The notes beneath the pieces were generated by a model, which saw only the letters and a list, made by a program, of their open reading frames with translations, was not told where the DNA came from and ran no database searches. A program made the position numbers and the translations under genes. Shown here one piece after another: positions 6,029 to 6,314 of a stretch of DNA of 6,314 nt (the stretch's first letter is position 1; each line of letters starts with the position of its first letter). The DNA comes from Myxococcales bacterium. Lineage in GTDB: Bacteria > Myxococcota > Myxococcia > Myxococcales > Myxococcaceae. The stretch covers positions 428-6,741 of the forward strand of contig PMBV01000006.1 in NCBI GenBank assembly GCA_003153055.1. The letters are read 5' to 3'.

Positions 6029-6314
6029 TGCGAGGGCATCTGGTGTTCAGGTTCCTCGCTCAGCTGTACCGCCTCGACTCGGCGGCGATGGCCGCGGCTG
6101 GTCCTGACGGCGCGGGCGGCTCTTCCTCCGGGTACGACGAGGACTTCAGGGAGCCGGTGCTGGTGGACACCGATGGCGATGGTGTCGCCGAGCCCTTCCG
6201 CCGGGAGTACCCACCGGTGCGCATTCCCTGCCAGGTGGAGCCCGAAGCCTTCGAGGCACTCCGGATGACGGCGGCGGGGAATGCGCCTCGGTCCGCCCTC
6301 GAGCTGGTGTTCCA
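6028..6314 (+). CDS. Probable neck/head-closure protein, N-terminal part (3' end outside window)
   Basis: An ATG at 6028 overlaps the connector stop (TGATG) and the frame stays open for 95 codons to the end of the window. Visible segments are LVFRFLAQLYRLDSAAM (5-21), a Gly/Ser-rich turn, YDEDFREPVLVD (36-47), an acidic loop D-T-D-G-D-G-V-A-E (47-55), and PVRIPCQVEPEAFEALRM (63-80) followed by G-N-A-P-R-S. I recall similar 'YD.DF.EP' and 'P.QVE...FE.LRM...GN.P' segments in phage proteins coded next to connectors, usually annotated only as hypothetical or structural. Gene order suggests a head-closure or stopper protein. The tight overlap with the connector gene supports a shared function and translational coupling. 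The D-x-D-x-D-G loop looks like a calcium-binding EF-hand-type loop. Function is inferred from position only. Confidence 0.5.
   Translation, partial: MRGHLVFRFLAQLYRLDSAAMAAAGPDGAGGSSSGYDEDFREPVLVDTDGDGVAEPFRREYPPVRIPCQVEPEAFEALRMTAAGNAPRSALELVF

Overview
The window is a continuous, plus-strand head-morphogenesis module of a tailed phage or prophage, with high G+C (roughly two thirds by eye) and strong G/C preference at third codon positions. It starts inside a portal gene and ends inside a gene just after the head-tail connector. There is no integrase, tRNA, IS or att site, so a free phage, an intact prophage and a domesticated remnant cannot be told apart here. The base composition fits a high-GC proteobacterial host such as a myxobacterium; this is inference only.

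Layout: portal C-terminus (1-363), MuF-like head morphogenesis protein (341-1420), a 197-bp gap, a small orphan ORF (1618-1812), a D12-type DNA adenine methyltransferase fused to an XkdF-like prohead serine protease (1805-3148), a scaffold-like protein (3145-3960), the HK97-fold major capsid protein (4006-4944), a YqbF-like small protein (4960-5388), a gp6/YqbG-type head-tail connector (5390-6028) and the start of a probable neck protein (6028 to the end). From memory, the order portal, MuF, XkdF protease, capsid, YqbF, connector matches the Bacillus PBSX/skin family. Most genes touch or overlap (23-nt, ATGGGTAG, ATGA and TGATG junctions), so this reads as one operon.

How it works: portal and MuF nucleate the prohead, scaffold and capsid protein assemble around them, the XkdF domain processes the prohead after assembly, and the connector and neck proteins close the head after packaging. 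The capsid protein is 312 aa without a long N-terminal delta domain, which fits a separate scaffold gene.

The main points for a second look are the methyltransferase fused to the prohead protease, the apparent split of the protease fold between two overlapping genes, a very strong GC hairpin with G-runs just upstream of the fusion gene, a W-P-x-D motif shared by the small ORF and the scaffold C-terminus, and a marked shortage of GATC sites accompanied by codon choices that avoid them.
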